A stretch of 64,000 bases of DNA from assembly GCA_965153455.1 (NCBI GenBank), contig OZ234493.1:13196213-13260212 (forward strand). Reading direction: 5' to 3'. Made by a program: the position numbers and the translations under genes. Source of the DNA: Sphagnum compactum (lineage: Eukaryota > Bryophyta > Sphagnopsida > Sphagnales). The notes beneath the pieces are model-generated. The model made no database searches. It had not been told where the DNA came from and was given only the letters and a program-made list of their open reading frames with translations. Shown piece by piece: positions 25,018-36,170 of this stretch; the first letter of the stretch is position 1; each line of letters begins with the position of its first letter.

Positions 25018-25440
25018 AAGGAACTTTTGTCAATGTTCGAGATTGTTGGGGGAATTCCCCCTGTGTTGATGCCTTGGCATTGAAGCATATGTAGATGGCG
25101 AAGCTGTTGAAAGATTAGGAGGGAGAAGTGATTGGTGATCATAAGGATACAATGTTTATTTCGCCATTGCTACAAAATGGAGATTGGGAGATAAGTCCTT
25201 CAGAAATCAACTTGGAACATAACGTTCATATCGAAAAATGATCATTCAGAGAGATTAAAAATGCAATATGGAGAGGAACTCCATGGATGTGAAGACTATC
25301 CAACCTTCCTTGTCAAAGGATATGGCGGTGTTAAAGGATTTCCAACACGATGTGGAGTTCATGGTCAAGGTTTGACATCTGAACATTGTTTAATACTTGG
25401 GAGTTGTTATGTAGCGACCTCCCTTGATGCTAGTATGTAT
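25018..25440 (+). pseudogene. Kinase pseudogene, segment 2 (copy of the ankyrin and N-lobe part)
   Basis: This segment aligns with about 29552-29965 of the parent: the second ankyrin repeat, linker, glycine-rich loop region and start of the N-lobe. Similarity begins within a few bases of the parent exon 2 border. It overlaps segment 1 by roughly 35 bases in parent coordinates (the GGGAGTTGTTATG region). Stops arise from CAG-to-TAG and similar changes. In about 200 hand-aligned bases I counted about 30 differences, all but about four being C-to-T or G-to-A relative to the parent. Confidence 0.88.
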
Positions 25441-25749
25441 GATAGTAGGTATGAACATCCTATGGTTTTGCTTGTCTCAAATCACATTAATTGAGGAGTG
25501 GTAGTAGTAGTAGTGGGAGGTGGTGGCAAAGGATTATTGCTTGGAAATCATTGTGATGGAGGAGGTGGTGGACAAGGACCACCTAAACAACCATAATTTA
25601 GGGGAGGATGCTTGAGGCATGGAGGCGTGGAACACTTATTATTCATGGTATTTTTCAATATCACTTGTGTTACCTCCTACATCAATATCATTGTTATAAA
25701 AGAAACCTTAACATAGAAAACATTTAACAAATTCCATATACCAACCTTC
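25441..25749. other. Spacer with short GTA/GGA-rich patch
   Basis: A GTAGTAGTAGTAGTGGGAGG patch at 25500 precedes an otherwise featureless stretch. The far end of the copia relic may extend into it. Confidence 0.35.
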
Positions 25750-28520
25750 AATGGATCTAGATGCCCATATTTGAGTATTCAAAAAAATAATCAAAATGAA
25801 TGGGGAAACCAATGAGGAGGACATCATCAATCTCTTTGGATTTACTTACAAAATGCAATCTCAAGATGGGAGGAATTTTTTTAACACATCATTAACATAC
25901 AAAATTAGTATGGTAATAAATCTCTCTTTTGAAAATTATGGTTTGACTCAGTACATGTGAATTAATGTCCAAATAAATGAGAATATGTTGGAGTACAAGC
26001 TTGTTGAAGTTGTATGTAACTCTTCAAAATTTACATATCAAATATTTGTTTCTTTTAATTTTGAACCTTTTAGGTTGTAGCGTATAAACTTCTTAAATAA
26101 TTCCTTGTTAATTAATGTAGATTGCATGTTAAGCCTATTAATCCTCCACCACCTTTGTGATGCTAAAACCACTACAACTTGTATGGTTGCCCATTTTACA
26201 ATGGGAACAAAATGTTTCTTGAAAATCAATTGTTTGAATATGTTCAAAATTGGGTGCCATTAATCTAGCATATAACTTTTCAATGATGTCATACATAGCA
26301 ACTTTAGTTTTAAACACTCATTTATTAGTAACGGTCATTTTACCTTGTGATGTATCTTGTAAATATCAAATATGGTTATTGATAATTGAATCATGTTCTT
26401 GGCTTATGGTTGTTTTCCACAAAGGATGACTTGTAATTTTTGCATATGTCATTGGCCGTCCACTATATGGTCAATTGCAAACACATAATCTCCAAAGTAG
26501 AATAGTGCACAAGTTAGAAATGTTGAAAGAGATTCTTAAACAGTAGTTGGGGTTGTGGTCTTTGTCTACTTGAAGCAACTTGTTCAAGTGAATGGATTTC
26601 TTGGAGCAACAACAATGTTTTGTTAGTTTCACATTGTTCTTCAATAATAATATTTTTTCCCATTAACTTTCCCTCTTAGCTAATGACTCATCTTTTGGAT
26701 CTTCCAAAGGCAAAGTTATCACTTCTTCACTTACAATGTTTAGTAGCCTATTTTCCTTGAAGTAAGGTGCTTTCATGAAATATTCATCACAAAATTAACG
26801 TCCTTGTTTACAACAATTTTATGAAACTATGGATTGCAAATTTTTGTAGGCCTTGTAAACATCATCATATCCCATAAAAATGGCTCTTTCAACTCTAGGA
26901 CCCAATTTCTGACTTTTGTCTTTCAATACATGGATGTAATCTATGTGTAACCAAATACCTTCAAGTGACCAAACCTTGGAGACTTGTTGATTTAGACATG
27001 TTGCAAAATAAGTTTATTCAATGAGCTTGAAGGGTTGTAATTGATCAAGTATGTGGTCGTATTAGTTACATGTGTCCATAAAAAAATGTACAAACATACT
27101 CCTTGCATGATCTAGTATTGTGTTATTCTTATGCTTAGTCACACCATTTTGATGGGGTGTGCTTGTTGTTGTAAGTCAAGTTGACATTTCCTTTAGTTTC
27201 AACAAATGATGTTAAAAGATTTAGACATAAAAATTCCACCATAATTGGCACAAAATATTTTGATTGCTAGGCTTGTGTTGTTTCAATCTAAATTTTTAGT
27301 ATTTTAAATTTGTTAAATGACTTAGAAAAAAAATTTGAGTATTTTAAGAATAATCATAAGTGAATCAACAATTACTTGGACCCACCTAAGGAAAAATGTT
27401 TGAATGGTCCCCACAAATATGAATGCATTAATTCATTTTGTTCATCAATTGAACTTTCCTCAAGCATTATTCCGTCTATTTTTCCTTAGATCTACAACTA
27501 TCACAAACCTTTGAATTAATAGGGGTGTAAGGCATTCCTTCCAAAAACCTAGCTTTTGATAGATTGTGTAGTCCTTTAGGCCCAATATGTCCCATTTAGT
27601 GATGCCACATATTCATTAGAGGTGGCTTCCATTAAAGAAAACTTCTCAAATAACAACAACTGGGGCATGACTTGTTTGAATCCTTGTGAAAAGTGCAACT
27701 TCCTCTATTAAAGAGTTGATATGACTAGCTTATATAACCCGTTCAACTTGTTTTTTATAATGCCTTTGCTATTGTTTTATTGTAACAATTAACCTCAATT
27801 ATGTGTTTCAAACATAACCACAAAACCCAAGTTTTTTATAGCCCTTATAGATAACAACTTGACCTTGATGCATGGAATGCAAATAACATTATGAACATTA
27901 GCTTTATTTCTCTTTTGCTAGAAACAACAAATTGCCCATGCCAAGCACCACATGGGCCAAATGTAGATTTAACATTTGCAAATTCTATCTTATAAACATG
28001 ATTAGTTTGTTTTGCATTTCTTATTACATGAAGTACATAGTACTAGAATAAGGGTATCACTTGATATCTTTTTTGTGTATATGCATGATCATTATTGCCA
28101 CCTCAAAATCATGGTGATTGGTGCTTCTTCCTATTCTTTTGCAATCATACCATCCTCATGATTTGCATGCATGGTGTTGAAATAAATGTTTGGGTCATTA
28201 AAAATTAAGGACATTCCCTTCCCTAATGTCATGGACAATTACACCAATTACACTTGCTCTAGACCACCATGGTATATTTTGATGGTAGTTTTACCACTCT
28301 TATCTTTGGTACTTGCTCCCCAATTTGTGCCAACTATGTAGTAATACGATGGGATGAAGTTTGTTGACGAGGAACCATGCCCACATTCCATTGGCAATCT
28401 TGTACATATTTTGCAACATTGTCCAACATGCTTGTGAATCATCAAGGTCGACAATATGAGGGATGATGTCATCTTTAATTGACAATATCAAAATATTATC
28501 ATTGTCTTGTAATTCCACTC
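25750..28520 (-). mobile_element. Ty1/copia retrotransposon remnant
   Basis: Read on the minus strand, the order is that of a copia polyprotein. A gag-like stretch lies at 28300-28518 (DDIIPHIVDLDD, QACWTMLQNMY). About 27760-27880 gives IKVKLLSIRAI and LGFVVMFETH, upstream of the GAG-pre-integrase. About 27480-27610 gives MGHIGPKGLHNLSKA and a CDSC pair. The integrase end at about 26850-27190 has HLKVFG, then ERAIFMGYDDVYKAY. Reverse transcriptase follows at about 26040-26260 (WATIQVVVVLASQRWWRI) and near 25900 (ITILILYVNDV, where the family has YVDD). All parts are broken by stops and frameshifts. No LTRs were found. The element separates the kinase pseudogene from its parent gene. Confidence 0.78.
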
Positions 28521-29222
28521 AAAGTGGTCAGTGTTGAAATAGGTGCTTAAAGATTGGAGCTAATGTTTTGTGTTGTCTTTCTAATGGTCCAAATGTTAAG
28601 AAAGTCATTGTGAAAATGTCGAATACAAAAATCAAAGAAATATGTGTGTTAGATGAAAAGAATTGTGAAGAGCAGCAGAGAGTTTTACAAAAGAAAAACA
28701 CATAAAAGTCCACTTTCAAAATGTAAGAAGTTCAGGGTTAAAAGACATAATAAAACTTGCTACAAAAACAAAACAAAAAGCTCGCTTTCAAAACACAAGA
28801 AGTCTAGTGATGAAAGTGCAAAAGCATTCATGTAAAGCCCAAGGATGATTGCTTTTATGGAAATTTGGGACTCCCTGGGCTCCCACCTTGGGGTCCCTTA
28901 TTTCCTTGGGGTCCCTTATTTCGGTAAAGCAGCCTTCCTGGGAATATACCCATGCAGGAGGCGCCTAGACACCGTCTAAGTGCTCTGGCTGGGTCCTTAT
29001 AATAGGTGTAGAATAATAAATTTATACGTATATCCACTGTATATACGGTAGCAAACGCCTTATTCGGGAAACGTAGTCTACGGTCCTTGGCGTTACCACA
29101 GATCCTTTGACTTTGCGTGAGCGAGCGCGCGAACTCGCGACGATGAAAGTGAAGAGAAGAGAAGAGAAGAGAGAGAGAGATCTCTCGCTCGAAGGAGCGC
29201 AGAAGAGAAGTAGTCGTAAGCT
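28521..29222. other. Upstream region of the ankyrin/Raf-like kinase gene
   Basis: The AT-rich part to about 28850 may still be copia-derived. From 28860 the composition rises to about half GC. A direct repeat CTTGGGGTCCCTTATTTC occurs twice (28885-28925), and a GA-rich leader (GAAGAGAAGAGAGAGAGAG) lies just before the start codon. This is the likely promoter and 5' leader. No TATA box is certain. Confidence 0.5.
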
Positions 29223-30607
29223 ATGGCGGACAGAGCGCAGGTGTCGAAGCTGCAATGGGCGGTGCGCAGTGAAGATTTGAGCAGCTTGAGCAAGCTCCTG
29301 GGTTCCGACAACTCCCTTGTTAACGCTGTCGACTATGACAAGCGTACGCCGCTGCACGTCGCTGCCTTATTCGATTGTCGGAAAGCAGCGCAGATCCTTC
29401 TCTCGCAGGTCGGTATCAACCACACGGCACCTTCTCTCTCTCTCTCTCTCTCTCTCATTCATTTCCTTGCTTTTGAAGGTTTTGGTTTCTTTTCAGGAGC
29501 ATGTGGCGGGAAATTGATTCAGTAAGCCTTGGAATTGAATTTTCTTGGCAGGGAGCTTCGGTCAATGCTCGAGATCGGTGGGGGAATTCCCCCTGTGCTG
29601 ATGCCCTGGCGTCGGGGCATATGCAGATGGCGAAGCTGCTGAAGGATTACGGGGGAGAAGTGATCGGTGATCATAAGGGTACAGCGCTCACTCCGCCATT
29701 GCCGCAGAGTGGAGATTGGGAGATAATTCCTTCGGAAATCGACTTGGAGCACAGCGTTCGTATCGGGAAAGGATCGTTCGGAGAGATTAGAAAGGCAATC
29801 TGGAGAGGAACGCCGGTGGCCGTGAAGACCATCCGACCTTCCTTGTCCAAAGATATGGCGGTGCTGAAGGATTTCCAGCACGAGGTGGAGTTCATGGTCA
29901 AGGTTCGACATCCGAACATTGTTCAATTTTTGGGGGCTGTTACGCAGCGGCCGCCTCTGATGCTGGTCACCGAGTATCTTTCAGGCGGAGACTTGCATGA
30001 GGTTTTGAGGAGGAAAGAAGCGTTGCCTGCCGCTCTTGCGCTGAAATTCTCTCTAGATATTGCTCGAGGCATGTGTTATCTCCACGGAGAACCGAATGTC
30101 ATTATCCATCGCGACTTGAAGCCTCGCAACCTCATATTTGATGATGCGCAGGAGCTCAAGGTTGGCGACTTTGGACTGAGCAAGCTGATCGATATGAAGC
30201 ACCTGCACGATGCGTACAAGATGACAGGCGAGACGGGCAGCTACAGGTACATGGCGCCAGAGGTTTTTAGACATGAGAAATATGATAAAACTGTGGATGT
30301 GTTCTCCTTTGCCATGATTATGTACGAGATGCTTGAGGGTTTTGCTCCTTTTGATGATAAGGAGGCCTATGAATCTGCACGACTAGTGGCAGAGGAAAAT
30401 CTTCGGCCCGAGATGAAGGTCAAGACCTATCCCCCAGGTATGCGGGAATTGATTACCAAGTGCTGGTCAGCGGATCCCGAAGAGAGGGTCAAGTTCGACA
30501 AAATTGTAGAACAGCTGCAAAGGATGGAAGAGAATTTGCCACAAAATGACTGGGTTCATGATCTTTGGCGCATCCACAGACACTCTCAGCACACTCAGCA
30601 AAAGTAG
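29223..30607 (+). CDS. Ankyrin-repeat Raf-like protein kinase (VIK/ILK class)
   Basis: Two exons, 29223-29408 and 29552-30607 (phase 0, GT-AG, 143-bp intron with a CT run), give 413 residues. Two ankyrin repeats span about 37-97 (DYDKRTPLHVAA; GASVNARDRWGNSP). The kinase domain spans about 118-390. Glycine loop GKGSFG is at 134-139, VAVK lysine 154, catalytic loop HRDLKPRN from 248, DFG 268-270, and APE 297-299. All catalytic residues are present, so it should be active on Ser/Thr. The order ankyrin then Raf-like kinase and the GETGSYRYMAPEVF activation segment match plant group C Raf-like kinases such as Arabidopsis VIK (VH1-interacting kinase), which act in vascular, sugar-transport and stress signalling. 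Length is about that of the family. A broken, permuted copy lies 4 kb upstream. The exact orthologue within the VIK/ILK group is not settled. Confidence 0.95.
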
Positions 30608-32862
30608 TTGGATGGCCTCCTAGAGTATTATCCAATGGATTCCTATTGCTTAACCAAAAGCAGGCTGAGAGAGTGGTGTCTGCAGAAGAAATCTGCATGT
30701 GGCTATTCTGGTCTTTCTCTGGATTAGTATTCTGTTGTAGCTTTCATCATCACATCAAGCCATTTCTCTTATAAACATCAGGGGAAGGTCACCAGTACAT
30801 TGTTTTCAGTAAATCTGAATAGTGCAACTCTGAACCACCTGAGTCAAGCAGGGCTGCCAGATGAGCTGTATATATGCTGTCTCCTGATTGAGTGAGTACA
30901 CTTGATTGACACATTGTGTGTCTGTGCATGTGGTTGTTTATGAGGAGCAGATTTAGATAGTAGTTTTGTGTGAGTTCTGGTTTAACCTTTCAGGTTCATC
31001 ATCAAAATGGTCAAAACGGTCAGGTTCACAGATCCTAGTTTTCAACACAAAGGAATTGTCTGAAGCATCAAGGTTCTCATGGACTTTGCTACAACTGAAG
31101 AAACATACAGCATCCAGAATAACAAATCCTTCTGGGCTGTTGCTGCTGAGTGTGTCTAGAATTGGTGGCTGTCAGCATGAAGTGCCATGGAGGGAAGAAG
31201 CAAAAGCACAGGGGGCTACAGAGTCAGAGCAAGTTGGCTGTTGGGTGAAGGACTGAAAATGCTTAGGACTTCATTGTGATTGACACTTGTTACATGGTAG
31301 AAAAATGGGTTTGGGCCTGGGTGATAATCTTGCACTCCCAGGTTTATTATGTTGGGTTGCCCAGTCATTTGGGCCAGTGCGCCTGGCAACAAGATGACAA
31401 GGGTTGTTGTTTTAGAAGGTACTGATTATACTCTTCCTTTCCAACTATCTCTTCTGGCTCTTGAAAGTCCCAGCCCTAGACTTACTTATAGCTATCATCA
31501 GATCAAGTGCAGTGTCACTGATCAGCTCCCTTTCTCGCTATACCTCCCTTTCATACACCTTTTAGGACTGTGCACTCCAATGTACTGAAAGCTGGTTTGC
31601 TTTGGAACCAATATGTAAGAAGATGGATTGTTGTTTGTGTGCTAGGCCTCTTATTGTTGGCAGTCATATAGTCTTCTGTGTCTTCAGTAAATGTTTCACA
31701 GTTGATCACTATTTTTGTGTTGTGTGGTTATTCTTGTTTGACTTCTGTACCGTGTAAGAAACCCTACACTTGAAGGCCTGCCAGGTTCTTAGGGAATGGC
31801 CAACCCCAAACTATTACAGAACAAGGGGGTGTGTCACAATGTGGCCTTGCCATTTACATTTTAAAAGTATCTTAGGCAAAAGAAGAATGATGGAAATTCA
31901 AATATTTCACCATGCAAAAATATAATCTTCTTCAAAAAAATCCTCTCAAAGAAACCAAAATCCTTCAAGATATTATAACTCTATTATAACTAATCTCAAG
32001 TTTCAACACAAGCCAAAATATCATCTTTCAAAAAACCTCATATGAAAATAGATCTATTACCTAAGGGTCAAAATCCTTTAAGCAACTAGACTCTATAATG
32101 AGTCTAAACACAATATCCTTGCCTTGGTAGGCAAGGCCAACAAAGGGGACAAGAGGGGTTATGGTGGACTCTTTGGGTTTTTTTGGGATTAGGGTGATGA
32201 ACATGCTTGATATGCTGTGAAACCTATTTACATGATGATGTGCATGTGCACACCTAAGGCTTCCAAGACCCTTCTTTTTTCTAGGATGGATATCCATGGA
32301 TATAAGGTGCCCTCCAAATACACTACGAAATTTCTTTGGGCCTAGGTGAAAGTAAGGCCCGTTAATATAATGTTATCTATTTAATCTTGTAATGTACATT
32401 CCAATGATTTCTAACACAATTGTTGGTCCCATATGTTCATTAAAATACAATAAAAAACCAGATAATTCGGCTTTTAGCCCCAGTATTGCTGCATCCCTTG
32501 TAGGTATATTTTGCATGCTGGAGTTTGTTTGGCCAACCATGAAGTCTACATGGTGGAGATATGTGCAACAATTTAATAAATTTATTTTATCAGAAAGTGT
32601 AGATCTTATTCAGTATATTTATTCCAAAAAGGCTTAAGTATGTTACTCATCCAAATATAATTGAGAATGGATGAATAGCAAAAGGAAAAATGTTCATTGG
32701 TTGTAGCATTACCATGGCTGATTAGGGCTTTACCCACCACCACCCAAGAAATTTCAAAAAATAAATCTTCTAATATAGCCATGGATTTGTTTGCAATTCA
32801 TTAGGCCTTCTTGTAAAAGCCTTTATGTATAGGGGAAGGTCCCTTACCATGAGACTATCGTG
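30608..32862. other. Intergenic region after the kinase gene
   Basis: The first 700-1000 bases keep a gene-like base composition and probably include the kinase 3' untranslated region. Open frames such as 30966-31256 have no recognisable domain. From 31900 the sequence becomes AT-rich. No RNA gene was recognised. Confidence 0.45.
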
Positions 32863-32915
32863 GGTTGAGGTGATGGACCCAAGGGCCCTTAGCCTGAGGG
32901 TCTATCATCTCAACC
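32863..32915. repeat. 18-bp hairpin with 17-nt loop
   Basis: The left arm 32863-32880 (GGTTGAGGTGATGGACCC) pairs with 32898-32915 (GGGTCTATCATCTCAACC). There are 16 Watson-Crick and two G:U pairs when read as plus-strand RNA. Two more outer wobble pairs are possible. The surrounding sequence is not repeated elsewhere in the window. Confidence 0.7.
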
Positions 32916-33556
32916 TGGGGAAGTCCTGAGGTATGGGGATTTCCAGAGTGGGCAGGTATTAGATATTGCACCAAGCCCCCATCGGGTATCAAATGTGATA
33001 ACCATAATTATCAAAGAACCAAACACTTGGTTTTGATAAACCTGGCAATTCTTTGTTTCTGAAAATTTTCAAATACCCAGAACCCGCAGTCCTTTGATTC
33101 TGAATTTTTTTCACTTGAAGATGCCTGTGGTGAAGTGTTAAGCAAGGTCCAACACATTGACCATGTGGTAGGATCACATGTTCACTTTGAAAGTGGTCAT
33201 GGGTTTGCAAGTCATAACTGGTGAAACCAAATCTTGTAGCATGTGTGTATTAGAGAGATTCTCAATTTTTTTGACTCTGACACAGATCATCAGACTTGGT
33301 CTTGCTCTTGTGGGTTGAGAGTGACAGATTTGGCACCCAGCTTTCTGGATCTCTATATTAATAGAGTTATACCGTAAAGTCACCCTGTCTTTGGGCCTGC
33401 TTTCACCCCCTATCCCCTCTCCCAGTGGTATCCGCAAAGATGAGCCCCAAACCATATCAAATCTCAGTATGAAATGTTGAAACTCAGCATTTAATGCACA
33501 AGGTTCGAAAGTAATTAAAAAGCCCTAAAGGTAGGAGCAACGAAAATATATGTAGT
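32916..33556. other. Intergenic DNA
   Basis: No gene was recognised. Minus-strand frames here have mixed composition but no domain I know. Confidence 0.4.
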
Positions 33557-33848
33557 AGCAGTCCAGGCGCTCAAGAAAAGGGAAAGACAGGATTCGACTT
33601 ACCACCAAAATTGGTGGAAAAATTAGTTTGGGTCCCAATTATTTCGATTTGTAAAATTTTCATTCTCAGTTAGGCATTTGATGCGTTTCGGTCCCCCTCC
33701 TTAGCAGTCCAGGCGCTCAAGAAAAGGGAAAGACAGGATTCGACTTACCACCAAAGTTGGTGGAAAAATTAGTTTGGGTCCCAATTATTTCGATTTGTAA
33801 AATTTTCATTCCCAGTTAGGCATTTGATGCGTTTCGGTCCCCCTCCTT
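33557..33848. repeat. 146-bp tandem duplication, two near-identical copies
   Basis: Copies at 33557-33702 and 33703-33848 abut exactly and differ at only about two positions (AAAATTGG/AAAGTTGG and CTCAGT/CCCAGT). The duplication is therefore recent. Its unit contains GCAGTCCAGGCGCTCAAG and ends with TCGGTCCCCCTCCTT. No coding potential is visible. Confidence 0.9.
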
Positions 33849-35640
33849 GAACTGAACCATGTTAATCTGGTTCCACAATTTGCAGGGCATGTTCCAGACA
33901 CAAGAGAGAACTTATGAGCGTCTTTTCTGAGAGTGCTGACACACAAATAGGACAAAGGCTAGCTGAGGATAGGGGGAATCTATTAGACAAAATCCAAAAC
34001 GGAATCACACGCGCCAGAAAAGTCCTCGCCATCCAGCCAAACACATCAGTGCAACTGGCCTGCCCAGAAGAACCATGCAGGCTGCAAAAAGGGCACAAAA
34101 GGTGGTGATGTCCTCAATCTCAGCCTTCATTTTGGGAACCAAGATAAAGAAGAACTCTCTCCCCCTATAGTTTTATCCTGGCCATGGAAGGTGCATTCAC
34201 ACTTGGTGTAAATGACTCTAGTATTAGTCCCCTAACACTGAGCTAACCATTTAGGACCTAAACCTATGTATCAGGAAGATTTTATGTTAAGTTAACATTC
34301 ACTTAATGTTAAACATTCACCCATTTAACATTGGGTCCACCTAGATTTTCGCTTAACATCTATCTATGAAGGAAGGTAGTTTGTTTTGTTTTGTAGTTAT
34401 GATAGTTATGAGTTCCACTGGACCGGGATGCTTCAGATCATGTCCTTGGTGTCATTGGAAAGCTCTTGACGAGGAGGGGTGCATGGGCTTGGTTCCATGA
34501 TGTTTGGAATTGCAGTGCAAAAGTTCATGAATATTGAACGGTTTTTTCACTGAAAATTAAATTAAATTGTAGCTGAAAATTTCGGCCTTTGGTGTTGTTG
34601 GAAGATCTTGATGAGCAGGATTTAATGGAATTTATTTGGTAAGACTTGGATTCAGAATGTGGGAGTTATTGATTTTAAAGTGATTTCTGCCACTAAAAAT
34701 TCAAATAAATTCCAAATATTGAAACCAGGTTTTGGAAGGAAAAATCAGTTGAGGACGTGGTAACACTTGGGCCAAGGGCACAGGCCACACTAATTAGGTG
34801 TGAATGCACCTTCAGAGCAGCTCCATGGAATCAATATAAATGATTATTACATCCTTTTTTCAAGTTAAAAGAAACAAACCATCCATGGATCATGGTATGT
34901 GTAGGAGCCACCCAATTGAGCTTAATTTGTGAACTGCAATTTCTTCAAAGCCCACATTTAATTCATCTACTACTATGTATTGTTCTTTTTCTTTCATTAC
35001 AAATTTAAAAACACCTAAAGTAGTGGTATTAGCCACTCAATCCATCAAGCTTTAAGCATGTATTCCTTTATCCTTCTTTTATCACTCAAGGTTTTATAAC
35101 TCAACTCAATAGGTGAAGAGTCAATCGGTCACATGTAAAGCTGCAATCAGACTTGCTGTTAGGCCACCTAGTATATTGTAGGCTACCATTTACATAACAT
35201 CATGTCAAAAAAGAATCCCATATGTTAGTTAACATTGACATGAAGGTTATTATTATTATTATTATTATTTACCTCACTTACATCTTTAACAATCATTGAA
35301 AAATATTTTGTTAACTTAGCATTGACTTTAAAAATCATTTTATAAACTACTACCCAACCTTATATTTTTATACCAAGATTTATATTTTTTGAAAATTTGA
35401 TATTGAGCTACCATCCACTTAAACATCTACTTAACCCTCATTTAACTATTTTTGGTCACCTAGAATTTTACATAATATTTATGTTAGCTAACATTCCTGA
35501 TTTGAATGCAACACAAAACGGGCCTCTCTTAACACAAGTTAGCATTGTTGGCTTGAGTGACCCAGCACCTACCAGTGCACCATCCAAAAAGTCCCGTTCT
35601 GGGATTTCATGGATGGGATGAAACTGTCCCCCAGGGTTCA
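33849..35640. other. Intergenic DNA with one unassigned short frame
   Basis: A frame at 33914-34108 (64 residues, SVFSESADTQIGQRLAEDRG start) has protein-like composition, but I recognise no family and see no splice or promoter context. It might be a piece of a retroelement or an exon relic. The rest is AT-rich, with an ATT microsatellite near 35247. Confidence 0.4.
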
Positions 35641-35685
35641 GTTTACTTGGTCAGTAGTTTTTTTTTCCTCGTGCTTTTTTTTTCC

Positions 35686-35975
35686 TCACTCTCATTTTGT
35701 TCCTGGGCCTTTTTTTTCTCTCGGTTTTTTTTTTTTTTTTTTTTCTTGGCGTCACGCCATCCTTGAACCCAAATTTTTTTCTAGGAACTCCTACCTACTC
35801 CTCCAACCTACCTACCTCCCTTCCTTTTTGCTCACTCTCATTTTGTTCCTGGGCCTTTTTTTCTCTCGTTTTTTTTTTTTTTTTTTGGGTCACGCCATCC
35901 TTGAACCCAAATTTTTTTCTAGGAACTCCTACCTACTCCTCCAACCTACCTACCCCTCCAACCTACCTACCTCCC
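35686..35975. repeat. Tandem duplication (about 146 bp) with poly(T) and CCTACCTA runs
   Basis: A unit beginning TCACTCTCATTTTGTTCCTGG at 35686 repeats at 35832. Each copy has a long T run, CACGCCATCCTTGAACCC, TTCTAGGAACTCC, and ends in CTACCTACC. The long frames across it are rich in Phe, Pro and Ser because of the repeat and are not genes. Confidence 0.8.
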
Positions 35976-36170
35976 TTCCACCACCCAACCCATCTACCTC
36001 CCCCTACCTACCCCACCACCCATTTACGCCGCCCTACCCAAAGCTTCAGAACCACAAAGAACTTGATGGAGAGCTTCTGGAGCTTGTGAAGCTTGGGGCG
36101 CGAAACATCAAGTGTAGCCTTCGCTTTGAAAGTATGTGTTTTTTTTCGTGTTTTTTTTTTCTTGCTTCCA
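35976..36170. other. Spacer before the hairpin array
   Basis: Pyrimidine-rich CCACCCAACCC sequence leads into a GC-richer piece (about 36045-36130). That piece can be read as KLQNHKELDGELLELVKLG without a recognisable family. Confidence 0.3.

Noticed and set aside
30966-31256. Extra exon of the ankyrin/Raf-like kinase gene
   Set aside because: The kinase frame ends with a normal stop at 30607 after a complete domain, and the downstream frame shows no homology or splice logic.
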